A DNA stretch of 50,207 nucleotides from Gammaproteobacteria bacterium. Its GTDB lineage: Bacteria > Pseudomonadota > Gammaproteobacteria > Pseudomonadales > Azotimanducaceae. Location: assembly GCA_026707905.1 (NCBI GenBank), contig JAPOVY010000112.1, forward strand, positions 1 through 50,207, written 5' to 3'. Shown in pieces: positions 26,869 through 36,421 of the stretch (its first letter is position 1; each line of letters begins with the position of its first letter). The translations under genes and the position numbers were made by a program. The notes beneath the pieces were generated by a model. The model searched no databases, was not told where the DNA came from, and saw nothing but the letters and a program-made list of their open reading frames with translations.

Positions 26869-28824
26869 CTACCGTTCGTCGATATACCATGACGCCGGAT
26901 GGTTAGCGAGCGTCCATCGATTGTCCCAACCCCATATCCCTTTTTCTGGTACACCTTTAAGACGTGACGAAACAACAACGGGATGTGGCGCTAGACCGAT
27001 GGTCCCAATGACCCAGAGATACTCCGATCCTGTAGCCAAGATGTTCTGCCCGATGACGTGGCGTTCGTCTTCGTCCATCGTGACCCACATCTCATCGACC
27101 CAGTTTTGAAGCTGGCGCATGACGGCCGGTGGTTCTACGCCGGCTTCACCTGATTTCATATACCATCGGGACCAGTCATTCCACATTCCCCGATCCCAAC
27201 TAATGGAGCGAGCCACCCACCAATCTGGGAACAATGGAAACAGTACGTCTGTAACGCGATCAGCGTGCCAGAGCGTCATTTGCATCTCACCAGCGACCGC
27301 GCGCTCGCGCTGCAAGTTACCGTCTACGAGTTTCAAGCGTAGATCAATGCCGATCTGCCGCCAATACTCCTGCACCAGCTCCATAGTGATGCCTTTCGGT
27401 GTCTCGAAGTCGTAGAACTCCAGCGTGATAGTGAGTCGGGAACCATCGGAGAATTCCCTATAACCATCGCCATCCAAATCGATAAGCCCAATCTCGTCAA
27501 GAAGCTCTCTAGCGTAGTCTGGTCTATATTCAAGATACCTTTTCTCCCATTCCTCCTTGAAGAACGAGCTTGTTGGATGTACCGTGACCTGACGAGGGAA
27601 TCCACGGCCGAAATAGATGATCTGGTTTAACTCGTCGCGGTTGATTGCGTGCGATAGAGCGGCGCGGAATCGAATGTCCCAATAGAGTTCACGGTATCTT
27701 TCGTCGTCGTAGTTGTAGTTTGGTTGAATCGCGACATCACTCGAGTGAAGGCGCTGCCAGATATGTACTTTGATAGCACCGTTGCGCTCACCGAGTTTCA
27801 ACAGGGGAATATCCTGTGTCCGTAATGCAAAAGCGGCAAAGTCGACCTGCGCGGTTGACGCCATGGCCGCCATGATTTCAGCGTTTTCAACCGTTTCCAT
27901 ATTGATCTGGTCGATGTATGGCAGCTGACGACCTTCGGGATCTACTTTCGGGTAATAGGGGTTGCGGATGTACTTGCGCTTCATGGACGAACGTTCGACC
28001 AACTTGAACGCACGCAACGTCGGCACTTCCACACTGTCGTCGGACCCCTCACGTCGAATATCGTTTACCAGTTGGGTCCAGTTCAGAGCTTCATAGTCTT
28101 TGATACGTTGATCAAGTTCTTCTTCCGTTGTGTAGTAGGGGTGAAAGCGCTTCATGAAGTGAGACGGATCGATCATGAAATCGCCGTACTGTGCTACGAA
28201 ATTAACGAATAGAGGGCGTGGCGTTGGAAATTCGTAGCGAAACAAAAGGTCGTCGACGACAACTACCCACGATCCATCGACGATCTTGTACGCTTCCGGT
28301 GAATATTCATCGTTATTCCACAGGTCATTGAAGGTAAACGCGAAATCGTGACTCGTTAGAGGTGCGCCGTCGGACCACCGTATACCCTCGCGGAGTTTGA
28401 TGGTGAGGCTCAGACCGTCTTCGCTGAGCTCGTACCATTCCGCCAAATTCGGAATGAATGTTCGCATATCCGCGGCTATCGTGAACGCCGCTTCCCATTG
28501 AAAGAACTGCCAGAGATCGTGATTCGTCAGTCGCGCGATGCCGCCGTGATGACCTGTTTCTTTTAGTGGATAGACGACAACGGGATCGTTAGGAAGACGG
28601 TCCTCGACAGGAGGGAGGTTTTGGAAATGAGGGTGTTCGATCTCGTTCGAGTGAAGGAGTGGACTATCACTAAATTCGGTTAAGCCAATTTGAGACGCAG
28701 TTTTAAAAGGTTGATACCACTCATCAGGCCACTGTTCGTCTTCAGCGATAGCGGAGTTACTAACAAGCAAGGCTAGTAGAGTGACGAAAACGTATCTGCA
28801 TAGTGTTGTAGTGTTTTCGCGCAA
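26869..28824 (-). CDS. Peptide ABC transporter substrate-binding protein (SBP family 5)
   Basis: Periplasmic extracytoplasmic solute-binding protein family 5 (651 residues). A signal peptide is clear: hydrophobic segment YVFVTLLALLVSNS followed by AIA before ED (cleavage near residue 27). Family-5 features include LAEWYELSEDGLSLTIKLREG-type and IRWSDGAPLTSHDFAFTF segments, and FRAALSHAINRDELNQII. It is the first gene of the operon. The TTG start is preceded by AAGGGGAG, 4 nt away. The length exceeds classical DppA (about 535), closer to the group that binds larger or unusual ligands. Confidence 0.9.
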   Translation of the reverse strand: MRENTTTLCRYVFVTLLALLVSNSAIAEDEQWPDEWYQPFKTASQIGLTEFSDSPLLHSNEIEHPHFQNLPPVEDRLPNDPVVVYPLKETGHHGGIARLTNHDLWQFFQWEAAFTIAADMRTFIPNLAEWYELSEDGLSLTIKLREGIRWSDGAPLTSHDFAFTFNDLWNNDEYSPEAYKIVDGSWVVVVDDLLFRYEFPTPRPLFVNFVAQYGDFMIDPSHFMKRFHPYYTTEEELDQRIKDYEALNWTQLVNDIRREGSDDSVEVPTLRAFKLVERSSMKRKYIRNPYYPKVDPEGRQLPYIDQINMETVENAEIMAAMASTAQVDFAAFALRTQDIPLLKLGERNGAIKVHIWQRLHSSDVAIQPNYNYDDERYRELYWDIRFRAALSHAINRDELNQIIYFGRGFPRQVTVHPTSSFFKEEWEKRYLEYRPDYARELLDEIGLIDLDGDGYREFSDGSRLTITLEFYDFETPKGITMELVQEYWRQIGIDLRLKLVDGNLQRERAVAGEMQMTLWHADRVTDVLFPLFPDWWVARSISWDRGMWNDWSRWYMKSGEAGVEPPAVMRQLQNWVDEMWVTMDEDERHVIGQNILATGSEYLWVIGTIGLAPHPVVVSSRLKGVPEKGIWGWDNRWTLANHPASWYIDER

Positions 28825-28865
28825 CGAACTCCCCTTCGCGATTCGTTCAAGCGTAACGTGGTCAT

Positions 28866-28877
28866 GTTACCAGTAAC
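28866..28877. promoter_or_regulatory. Palindrome between divergent operons
   Basis: A 12-bp perfect inverted repeat (GTTAC-CA-GTAAC) in the 160-bp space between the substrate-binding protein gene and the divergent Ldh2-type gene. It could be an operator for either promoter. No cognate regulator is encoded in the window, so this is only a pattern-based suggestion. Confidence 0.25.
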
Positions 28878-28984
28878 AAAAGTTGCCGAGCACGACATCG
28901 AAATCTGCTATTGTGATGCTTAATCTCGTTCGGGAGGCTAGGTCACGATAATTCACGCCGCCACAAATCTGGAGGGACGTTGCT

Positions 28985-30049
28985 ATGCGAATCTCAACCG
29001 AAAAGTTGCAGTTATTTACTTCAGATATGCTCGTAGCTGCTGGCGCGGCAAGAAATGACGCGAACCAAACTGCAGAACACCTCGTACTTGCGAACCTAAA
29101 AGGACACGACTCACACGGGGTCGTGATGGCGCCTTCGTACGTCGGCAATATAAAACGCGGGTTTCTCGATCCGAAAGCTCACAGCAAGATTGTGAAAGAT
29201 GCCGGTGGCGTGGTATTGATTGATGGTTGTGCTGGGTTTGGTCAAGTTGTAGGCAGAGAAGCCACCGCCTTTGGGATCGAAAGAGCGCGTCAGAATGGCA
29301 TCGCGTGCGTAGGACTTCGAAATGCCCACCATCTCGGACGCATCGGTACATACGGTGAAATTTGTGCAGAAGCCAACATGGTCTCGATTCACTTTGTGAA
29401 CGTGGTTGGGCATGAACCTCTCGTTGCGCCATTTGCCGGTGCAGAAAGGCGTCTTCAAACGAATCCCTTTTGTGCTGTTGCGCCCCGCAGAAACGCGCCG
29501 CCGATCGTTCTCGACATGGCGACCAGTTTTGTTGCGTTTGGTAAGGTAAAAGTTGCGTTTAACGCAGGTAAGAAAATACGGGATGGGGTGTTGGTTGACC
29601 ACAATGGCGTGCCGACCAACGATCCGAACGTGATGTTCTCGGAGCCGGGCGGTGCAGTTCAGCCTTTTGGTTTATACAAAGGCTATGGACTAGCGTTGAT
29701 GTGCGAGCTATTCGGTGGCGCATTAGTAGGCGAGTGGACCATGCAACCAGAACACGAAAGAACGGGTACGGTCATTAACAACATGCTCATGATGATTCTG
29801 AACCCAGACGTATTTGGCGGAACGGAGCGCTTTCAGCACGAGATCACGGCAATGGTCGATTACCTACACGAAACGCAACCGGCGAAAGGTGCGGATCGAG
29901 TACGAATCCCGGGAGAACCTGAGCGGGAGGCAATGGCGGAGCGCTCCGTCAATGGCATCCCTCTCGATGATCGAACTTGGTCAGAATTGGTGGATGCTGC
30001 TAAATCGGCGGGTATGGATGACGCCGAAATCGCAAACTATTCTGGATAG
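28985..30049 (+). CDS. Ldh2/malate-lactate-type NAD(P)-dependent oxidoreductase
   Basis: A 354-residue member of the Ldh2 (YlmF/YiaK, malate/L-sulfolactate/ureidoglycolate dehydrogenase) family. Hallmarks are the N-terminal helical region leading to LKGHDSHGVVMAPSY (with the catalytic His), VLIDGCAGFGQVVG, LRNAHHLGRIGTYGE and the C-terminal region GLYKGYGLALMCELF. It reversibly oxidises a 2-hydroxy acid or similar. The ATG has a strong GGAGGG ribosome binding site. It is divergent from the peptide transporter operon and stands alone; the substrate is undetermined. Confidence 0.88.
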   Translation: MRISTEKLQLFTSDMLVAAGAARNDANQTAEHLVLANLKGHDSHGVVMAPSYVGNIKRGFLDPKAHSKIVKDAGGVVLIDGCAGFGQVVGREATAFGIERARQNGIACVGLRNAHHLGRIGTYGEICAEANMVSIHFVNVVGHEPLVAPFAGAERRLQTNPFCAVAPRRNAPPIVLDMATSFVAFGKVKVAFNAGKKIRDGVLVDHNGVPTNDPNVMFSEPGGAVQPFGLYKGYGLALMCELFGGALVGEWTMQPEHERTGTVINNMLMMILNPDVFGGTERFQHEITAMVDYLHETQPAKGADRVRIPGEPEREAMAERSVNGIPLDDRTWSELVDAAKSAGMDDAEIANYSG

Positions 30050-30068
30050 CAACGACCATTGACGAACG

Positions 30069-31676
30069 TCATTGGCGTACGACGACCTCGTCAGCTTTCA
30101 TATCGAGCGCGGCATCTAACAAGGCATGCGTGTATTCAGTCTCCGGCGCTTCGAAGATTTTTTTGGAATCGCCCTGTTCAACGATGACACCATCCCGCAT
30201 CACGATTACCCAATTCGCAAGTGCGCGTACGACCTTTAGATCGTGACTGACAAACATGTACGCAAGATCGTGATCACGCTGTAGTTTTCTGAGCAAATCC
30301 ACGATTTGAGCTTGGACGGACATGTCGAGTGCAGACGTCGGCTCATCGAGAACAACAAATTTGGGTTTTAAAACCATCGCACGCGCAATGGAAATCCGCT
30401 GCCTTTGACCGCCGGAAAACTCATGAGGGTAGCGGACCATCATGTCGGGCTCAAGATCGACCTCGTTCATTACTTCAGCGACGCGTTCACGACGCTCAGA
30501 TTTGGACATATCGGGGTGATGGACGCCGAGACCTTCTTCAATGATGTTCTGGACGGACATGCGCGGCGAAAGGCTGCCATACGGATCTTGAAACACGATT
30601 TGCATGTCGCGTCGAAGTTTTGTTAGATCCTTGCGTTTCAGAACTTGCAGATCGGAGCCACCGAACGTAAGTTCGCCTTCACTTGGTAGCAAGCGCAGCA
30701 TCGCGAGTCCAAGTGTGGTTTTCCCTGAACCCGACTCGCCAACTACACCGACAGTTTGGCCAGCCCGAACGACGACTTCAACGTCATTCACCGCTGTGAA
30801 ATATCTGCTCTTCCCTAACCACCCTTTACCAAGAGCATATTTCACAGTGAAGTTCTTGGCTTCTGTAACGACTGGTGCGCTGGTATTAGATTCGACCGGA
30901 TCTCCTGATGGTTCTGCGGCGAGTAGATGTTGTGTGTAAGGGTGTTTTGGTTGTCCGAATATTTGTTCGTTGGGTCCGCGTTCGACGATTTCGCCGTTAT
31001 TCATCACACAGACACGGTTAGCGGTATGTCGCACGATTCCAAGATCGTGGGTGATTAGCAGAATCGCCATGTTGAGCTGATCCTGTAGATCTTGCAGTAA
31101 CTTCAGGATCTGAGCTTGAATCGTTACGTCAAGAGCGGTTGTCGGCTCGTCAGCGATTAGAAGCTGCGGTTCGTTCGCAAGCGCCATTGCGATCATGACG
31201 CGTTGGCGCTGCCCGCCAGAGAGTTCGTGAGGATATGAATTCAGTCGTGATTCCGCATCCTGAAGGCCCACGAGTTCCAATAGTTCAAGTGTGCGGCTTC
31301 GTGCGTCGTTCTTGGTCATACCGCGGTGCACGATAAGTGATTCACCAACTTGCTTTGATATCTTGTGGAGCGGATTAAGCGAAGTCATCGGCTCCTGAAA
31401 GATCATGCTGACCTTAACACCCCGGATATCAAGCATCGTGGCGTTTGGCGCTCCCATTACCTCGATGCCGTCTACTTTGACGCTACCTGTCGGATGATTG
31501 GCTTGTGGATACGGCAACAACTGCAGTACTGAAAGCGCAGTGACCGATTTACCGGAACCGGATTCGCCGACTAACGCAACCGTTTCGCCTTGTTGAATGT
31601 CGAAAGAAACGCCGCGAACAGCTTCGTTCTGCCCAAAATTTACGCGCAGATCTTCGACTTCGAGTATTGCTCCCAA
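30069..31676 (-). CDS. Double-ATPase ABC protein (GsiA/YejF type)
   Basis: Fused tandem ATPases of a peptide-type ABC importer (535 residues): domain 1 (residues ~3-260) and domain 2 (~275-530), each with Walker A (GESGSGKS / GESGSGKT), signature (LSGGQRQR / FSGGQRQR), Walker B (LIADEPTTALD / VVLDEPTSALD) and switch His. Both domains end with the oligopeptide HPYTQHLLAAEPSG- or EYTHALLDAAL-type tails. There are no permease or binding-protein genes beside it, so it either serves permeases elsewhere or is an orphan. The start is TTG at 31676 with no good ribosome binding site. Confidence 0.86.
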   Translation of the reverse strand: MGAILEVEDLRVNFGQNEAVRGVSFDIQQGETVALVGESGSGKSVTALSVLQLLPYPQANHPTGSVKVDGIEVMGAPNATMLDIRGVKVSMIFQEPMTSLNPLHKISKQVGESLIVHRGMTKNDARSRTLELLELVGLQDAESRLNSYPHELSGGQRQRVMIAMALANEPQLLIADEPTTALDVTIQAQILKLLQDLQDQLNMAILLITHDLGIVRHTANRVCVMNNGEIVERGPNEQIFGQPKHPYTQHLLAAEPSGDPVESNTSAPVVTEAKNFTVKYALGKGWLGKSRYFTAVNDVEVVVRAGQTVGVVGESGSGKTTLGLAMLRLLPSEGELTFGGSDLQVLKRKDLTKLRRDMQIVFQDPYGSLSPRMSVQNIIEEGLGVHHPDMSKSERRERVAEVMNEVDLEPDMMVRYPHEFSGGQRQRISIARAMVLKPKFVVLDEPTSALDMSVQAQIVDLLRKLQRDHDLAYMFVSHDLKVVRALANWVIVMRDGVIVEQGDSKKIFEAPETEYTHALLDAALDMKADEVVVRQ

Positions 31677-31761
31677 GTTAAACGTCTCTTAAGAATCGCT
31701 GAGATTGGCACATAGTCTGTCTAGTGCTTTGCACTACAAATGCCAAAGGCGCAATTTTGCA

Positions 31762-32490
31762 CTAGCGCAGGTTTCTGCCGAACATGGCGAATAGACGTGA
31801 CCAATGTCGCTCGGCTGACTCTTTAGAAAACATACCGTCCCGCTGAGGGAATACGAAACCGTGCTGTGCCGCCGGATACCACTCAATTCGATAGTTGATA
31901 CCAGTCGATTTGAGGTGCTCATCCAACGGATTGATCATGGAAGGTGGCGCTAGTTGATCGAGTTCGGCGCATGCAAAGTACATTTCGCCTTGAATGTTCT
32001 TTGCTGCTAAGTGTGGCGAATCGGCATCTTCTGTGTAGAGCTTGACACCGTGCACGGATGCGGCAGCTTTAATCCTGTCGGGGAATGCGGCTGCGGCGGC
32101 GAAAACGAATGGACCGCTCATGCAGTAACCGGTAATACCTATTGGACCGTCACTTGCATCCGGTTCGTTTGCCATGTAATCGAACATCACTTGCGTGTCT
32201 TCACATACCATCGCGTTGGTCAAATTACCCATCAGTTCCATCATGCGCTCACGGGTGGCATCGGGCATTCCAAGATGAAATTCGCGCACGTCACGGTAGT
32301 AAAGGTTGGGGAGCATAACGTAGTAGCCGACAGTCGCGATTCGACGCGCCATATCGTGTAGCTCTTCGCGCTTCCCGGGCGCATCCATGTAAAAAATGAC
32401 CGCGGGAAATGGTCCACCTTCGTCCGGTCTCGTGATGAAGGTATTCATCGCGCCGTCGCTAGTTTGTATGTCTACGTGGTCTTCTTTCAT
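31762..32490 (-). CDS. Dienelactone hydrolase family protein
   Basis: Alpha/beta-hydrolase of the dienelactone hydrolase group (242 residues). The catalytic triad is apparent: nucleophilic Cys in GYCMSG, Asp in CAELDQLAPP and His in AAQHGFVFP. The Cys nucleophile is characteristic of this family rather than of common serine hydrolases. I start at ATG 32490, because the in-frame TTG at 32502 lacks a ribosome binding site. Real substrates of non-aromatic-pathway homologues are mostly unknown. The gene lies 85 bp upstream of the double ATPase gene on the same strand, possibly co-transcribed. Confidence 0.86.
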   Translation of the reverse strand: MKEDHVDIQTSDGAMNTFITRPDEGGPFPAVIFYMDAPGKREELHDMARRIATVGYYVMLPNLYYRDVREFHLGMPDATRERMMELMGNLTNAMVCEDTQVMFDYMANEPDASDGPIGITGYCMSGPFVFAAAAAFPDRIKAAASVHGVKLYTEDADSPHLAAKNIQGEMYFACAELDQLAPPSMINPLDEHLKSTGINYRIEWYPAAQHGFVFPQRDGMFSKESAERHWSRLFAMFGRNLR

Positions 32491-32768
32491 GGTTCCGTCC
32501 AACCGAATGCGAGTGCAAGCATATTCACGTCATATTGCCGTTTTTATTTCAGAGTCCAATTGGTCTGTCGCATCGTAGAGTGCGTCTTAATGATCTGGAA
32601 CGTATCAGTCAGGATTTAACGGTGAACATTTCCTCGACCGACGCTGTCGCATATATTGAATACGATTCGTAAACATAAAAACGGACACAAACGCAGGTAT
32701 TGCCAGTCCGAAATTCGCCACCTGGATCCGTTCACGCCTCGCTACAAAACTGAAGCCGATTGAAACAC

Positions 32769-33593
32769 ATGAAAACGCAACTACGAATCCCGTTTATCAG
32801 GTCGATCGTATTCGTGGTTTTTATGATCGCGGTAACCGCAGGATGTTCAAACTTTGATCACCCTCTACCGTGGTCTCACAGTCCGATTCACGCAGAACTG
32901 CCAGGTTCTTGGCATGCGGTTCATGAATCAGAACCGCCTTTGCCGATCGAAATCTCCATGAACGAGAGTGGTTCGTTATCTGTGGACATGATGGTCATGG
33001 ACACTGAGGAGAGTGAAGAATCAGATTCGACTCAGACATCCGGAAATCAAGTTCATCGAGTTACTTTTCAGGGTGACGTGTTATTGTCAAATGGCGTACA
33101 TGTTTTGCGGATTGACATGAGAACATATAAGGAGCACGAGCACGAGGACAAGGAATCAAATTCCCCTGATCGAGACGGTTATCGGTTCTTAAGAGTGCTT
33201 TCGGAAGAGGATTCTGTCGTATTCCAGAAGTTTGACATTGAGCAGGTTGCTCGTCACGCGGAGGAACGGTTTTTCGCTGAAGACGTTACTTTTACGGATT
33301 CAGAATTCGCTAGTTGCGTTAATCATAGAATCCGTTCGGGTATCGGTATAAGCATACTTGCGGAGCTATTGAAAGAAAGACCGACGAACTGGCTTTCTGA
33401 AGTCGAACGAAGTGAATTGGAGAAAGAACTGAAGGAATTCGAGACCCGCACCGTTAACCCATATCAGCAATTGCAGAAGGTGAGCGAATGCATCGCCTAC
33501 AAACTCCCAGGCGATCTATTAGGACAGTTGTTTAGTGCAGACCCGGCTGAATTGTTCAGCGGCGAGACTATTCGAGTCGTAAGGACTAAATAA
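32769..33593 (+). CDS. Putative lipoprotein of unknown function
   Basis: About 275 residues, no recognised domain. The N-terminus (basic residues, then IRSIVFVVFMIAV, then TAGC) looks like a lipoprotein signal with a cysteine near residue 26, though Thr rather than Leu precedes the AGC. Two stretches (residues ~85-110 and ~130-150) are dense with Glu, Asp and Ser, and the C-terminus is helical and charged. An alternative TTG start at 32760 exists. It sits just left of the RiPP cluster, on the opposite strand to the halogenase gene, and the two 3' ends are 150 bp apart. I see no link to the cluster. Confidence 0.6.
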   Translation: MKTQLRIPFIRSIVFVVFMIAVTAGCSNFDHPLPWSHSPIHAELPGSWHAVHESEPPLPIEISMNESGSLSVDMMVMDTEESEESDSTQTSGNQVHRVTFQGDVLLSNGVHVLRIDMRTYKEHEHEDKESNSPDRDGYRFLRVLSEEDSVVFQKFDIEQVARHAEERFFAEDVTFTDSEFASCVNHRIRSGIGISILAELLKERPTNWLSEVERSELEKELKEFETRTVNPYQQLQKVSECIAYKLPGDLLGQLFSADPAELFSGETIRVVRTK

Positions 33594-33742
33594 TCGGCCA
33601 AACTAGCCTTCGGAACGGTAAACTCTTCTTTGTCCGAATTGAAGAGAAACTCCAAATTTAGCGGAATTTTGCGGGACGTCGTTCATATCACTTTTTTTGC
33701 CGCTAAATAAACAAGCTTGCGATTCACGAAATCGATGTGATC

Positions 33743-35023
33743 CTACAGAGAATACCCTAGACCGTTGGTCAACTGTGCATAGCTAGTTACCGGCACTGCG
33801 CAGAGTCGATTCCAATCCGACTTCTCGATTACAGGCTGACGCAATAGATCGAACATTTCATCAAATTTCTGTATGGCAGTGCATTCATCTCCGAGCGCTT
33901 CTATTACGTCTCGATGTGTTGACCACACTTGATCACGGGCAAATCGCCAGAATTCGGTGTCATGGATTGACCCACAGCTATAGTGCCAGCCGACGAATAA
34001 ACCGTAACAGAGCATCGTGTTGATTAGAAAACGATTGACGACCGGTGCGTCCGCTTCAAGAATCTCCAAGGAGCGGTTCAATCGCATGTGTAAAACCATT
34101 TCGATCTGCATTTGCGCTGCAACAATCGCGGTCGCTTCCAAGGGTTCCATGAAGGTCGCGGTGTTTCCAACGCGAGCGATCACGCCGTCGTAAATCTGAC
34201 GATGCACGAAATTTGGAAATTGGATTACGGCTCTCTGCTCAAAATCGGTTACGCCATCTGATTGGAGGAGCTCATCGAAATCGGCTTCGACCTCTTCAAG
34301 GTCAGATATATTGCGATTGAATATATAGCCGTATGACGTGTGCACCGTCAACGGAATCACGAACACCCACCCGTAGGATCGAGCGACCGCACGCGTGAAG
34401 GTCGGTTGCCGAACTGGAGCATCATCGTTTTCTTGAAAGATCGAAGGACAACGTCGAATAACAGCTGTATTGGTTGGGATGAACGAGATATCTACGTGTT
34501 GTTCTGAAAGGATTTCCTTCGGAAACCCGCGGGCGTCAAATACGAGGTCGTAGAGTTCAGTTCTTCCATCTTCGAATTCAATCTGTGCTCTGCTATCGAC
34601 TCTCTTAATGTCTCGGACATTCGCATCTACGTGATGTGCATGTGTCCCTTCTTGAAGGATGTCGGCAAGCAGGTCAGCCGAAAGGTGGTACGCATACGAC
34701 ACTAGTTGGGGAGTGAAGTAGTGGATGAAATCTTGGTTTCGACATCCCCAACCTTCAAACGCTACACCGTATTTACGCGTGCCGTTCAATCGTTGTTGGA
34801 TTGTTTCATGAGGGAGATTCGAAAGTACGTGGAGTCGATCAACGAGACTGGGCCAACTACCTTCCCCTACACCGATGATCGGAATACGGGAGTCATAGAT
34901 ATGGTGTAGTTCGTAGTCAGTGTCGGCGAGCGCGTTAGTTACACTCGCTGCTGCCAGGGAACCTGCCGTACCTCGACCAACCACTGCGATCTTCTGTAAT
35001 GATTGTCGTCCCGGTTGGATCAC
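33743..35023 (-). CDS. Tryptophan-halogenase-family flavoprotein (candidate peptide Trp halogenase)
   Basis: FADH2-dependent halogenase fold (426 residues). The flavin site GRGTAGS (16-22) and the second motif IIGVGEGSWPSL are present. A Lys at 84 (RKYGVAFEGWG) matches the position of the hypohalous-acid-binding Lys of PrnA, and the EPLEAT segment (E293/E296) matches the second catalytic acid region. The WxWxIP motif is altered to GWVFVIPL (the second Trp is Phe), seen in some non-tryptophan substrates and peptide halogenases. Being in a cluster whose precursor ends in Trp suggests it acts on the peptide, as MibH (NAI-107) does. GTG start with AGG 8 nt upstream. No flavin reductase lies in the window. 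Confidence 0.82.
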   Translation of the reverse strand: MIQPGRQSLQKIAVVGRGTAGSLAAASVTNALADTDYELHHIYDSRIPIIGVGEGSWPSLVDRLHVLSNLPHETIQQRLNGTRKYGVAFEGWGCRNQDFIHYFTPQLVSYAYHLSADLLADILQEGTHAHHVDANVRDIKRVDSRAQIEFEDGRTELYDLVFDARGFPKEILSEQHVDISFIPTNTAVIRRCPSIFQENDDAPVRQPTFTRAVARSYGWVFVIPLTVHTSYGYIFNRNISDLEEVEADFDELLQSDGVTDFEQRAVIQFPNFVHRQIYDGVIARVGNTATFMEPLEATAIVAAQMQIEMVLHMRLNRSLEILEADAPVVNRFLINTMLCYGLFVGWHYSCGSIHDTEFWRFARDQVWSTHRDVIEALGDECTAIQKFDEMFDLLRQPVIEKSDWNRLCAVPVTSYAQLTNGLGYSL

Positions 35024-35239
35024 ATCAAGGACCTAGTACAGATAACGGAGTTTTATCTACTCGCGACATAGCTACATCAGCCGCCTCAACGACGCTAGCG
35101 GGATTGTATCGTGAAAACGGGGTTTGACCAGAATTGAAGGGTCTTGCGATTAAGCTCCATACGTGGTGGTTCGCTTGTAGTCAAAGCTGCATTGAAAAGT
35201 GAATGCAACAAGGCATCGAGTTGAGATTTGGGGAAAGCT

Positions 35240-36421
35240 CTACGCCGGCTCAATCCGCAGTAGCTCACGACCAAGTGCGGAACGAAATACGTTATGAAAA
35301 TGTTGGAGCGATTCTTCATTTCGACCGAGTACGATCTCTTTTTGGATTTCACGCTCAGCATTTTTCTGAACCGCGGCACCCATGACGTAGTCTTCTTGCT
35401 CGACCGATTCGCGGAACAGTTTTAGTTTGTCCTCGTGTGTTAGCCCCTGCTCCTCAAACTGTTTCTTTACTTTTGGATCGATGTACCAAGTATGAATCGT
35501 TCTTGAATGAGAAGGTGAATCATTGAGTGGGAAAATGCGTAAAAAGTCAACACCGAAAGAATCGATCATCATGATGACGTTCGGGTACAAAAAATACACG
35601 GTTTGAGTTACTTGCTTGTAGGGCCAACGGTCAGGAAACGGTAATAGCATGCGCAGTAAGTTGAACTTCTGATTGGCGACAACCATGCGAAGATTCCTTC
35701 CGAACTTTGTGAGTGTCTGTACGTTTCCGATTACCGCGTCTCCGATGGTTTCCTTGTGTAGGACGTTCAGGTGATAAATCTCGCCATAAGAATCGATCGT
35801 TAATTTCCAGTTCATTCTCGCATCAATGATTTGCATACCAATGTAAGGATGATCCTGTAGATTCCAGTTGACCAAGTCATCTTGAAGACCACCTAGGCAC
35901 TCCTCTTCATTGATGGGGTCGCCTTGTACGGGGCGTACCCAAAGCGACCCATAAAGTTCCGCAGAAGGTAGTTCGAGAAGCGCTAAACCGAAACCTGACA
36001 CATCTCCGAACTGGCTACTCTTGTTTACCGCTAACAAATCGCCGTTGTTTCCATATGTCCAAGCGTGGAACGGACAGGTGAAGCGACTCCTTGTGCCTCG
36101 TCCTTCCTCAACGACTAAACTCCCACGATGCCTACAGACATTCGCGAATGCCCGAAAAAGACCTTGCCCGTCGCGGACCATAAGGATCGGCATGCCTGCT
36201 GCGTTATCCGACCAGTAAGTGTTTGGTTTAGGTAGTTCCGATGCTAGTCCCATACACAGAGGTGCGTTACGGAAGAACGTTGCTTTTTCACGTAAAAGGA
36301 GTTGAGGGTCGGTGAAATCAGACATAGGTGCGCGCATGATGCCACCGGCATCGGTAGTCGATCCGGCTGCAATGTGTTCATCCAGTGCGTTGATTACGCG
36401 GAGTTGTTCAGACTTCTTCAC
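35240..36421 (-). CDS. Rieske non-haem iron oxygenase, alpha subunit
   Basis: Ring-hydroxylating-oxygenase-type alpha subunit (393 residues). The Rieske [2Fe-2S] ligands are C96-x-H98 (CRHRG) and C116-xx-H119 (CPFHAWTYG). The mononuclear iron site is the family pattern D210...E214-x2-H217-x4-H222 (EIYHLNVLH), with the third carboxylate in the C-terminal EQEDYVMG. No beta subunit, ferredoxin or reductase gene is adjacent, so electrons must come from elsewhere. It lies between the precursor and the halogenase gene, and shares their strand with the halogenase. A role in hydroxylating or demethylating the peptide is an inference. GTG start without a strong ribosome binding site. Confidence 0.85.
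   Translation of the reverse strand: MKKSEQLRVINALDEHIAAGSTTDAGGIMRAPMSDFTDPQLLLREKATFFRNAPLCMGLASELPKPNTYWSDNAAGMPILMVRDGQGLFRAFANVCRHRGSLVVEEGRGTRSRFTCPFHAWTYGNNGDLLAVNKSSQFGDVSGFGLALLELPSAELYGSLWVRPVQGDPINEEECLGGLQDDLVNWNLQDHPYIGMQIIDARMNWKLTIDSYGEIYHLNVLHKETIGDAVIGNVQTLTKFGRNLRMVVANQKFNLLRMLLPFPDRWPYKQVTQTVYFLYPNVIMMIDSFGVDFLRIFPLNDSPSHSRTIHTWYIDPKVKKQFEEQGLTHEDKLKLFRESVEQEDYVMGAAVQKNAEREIQKEIVLGRNEESLQHFHNVFRSALGRELLRIEPA

Noticed and set aside
30329..30939. Antisense frames within the double-ATPase gene
   Set aside because: The opposite strand carries complete Walker A, signature and Walker B motifs in the correct order, so these are shadows.
35095..35379. 94-codon minus-strand frame crossing the 3' end of the Rieske gene
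   Set aside because: It overlaps the Rieske frame, lacks a domain and a ribosome binding site, and contains no leader-like sequence.
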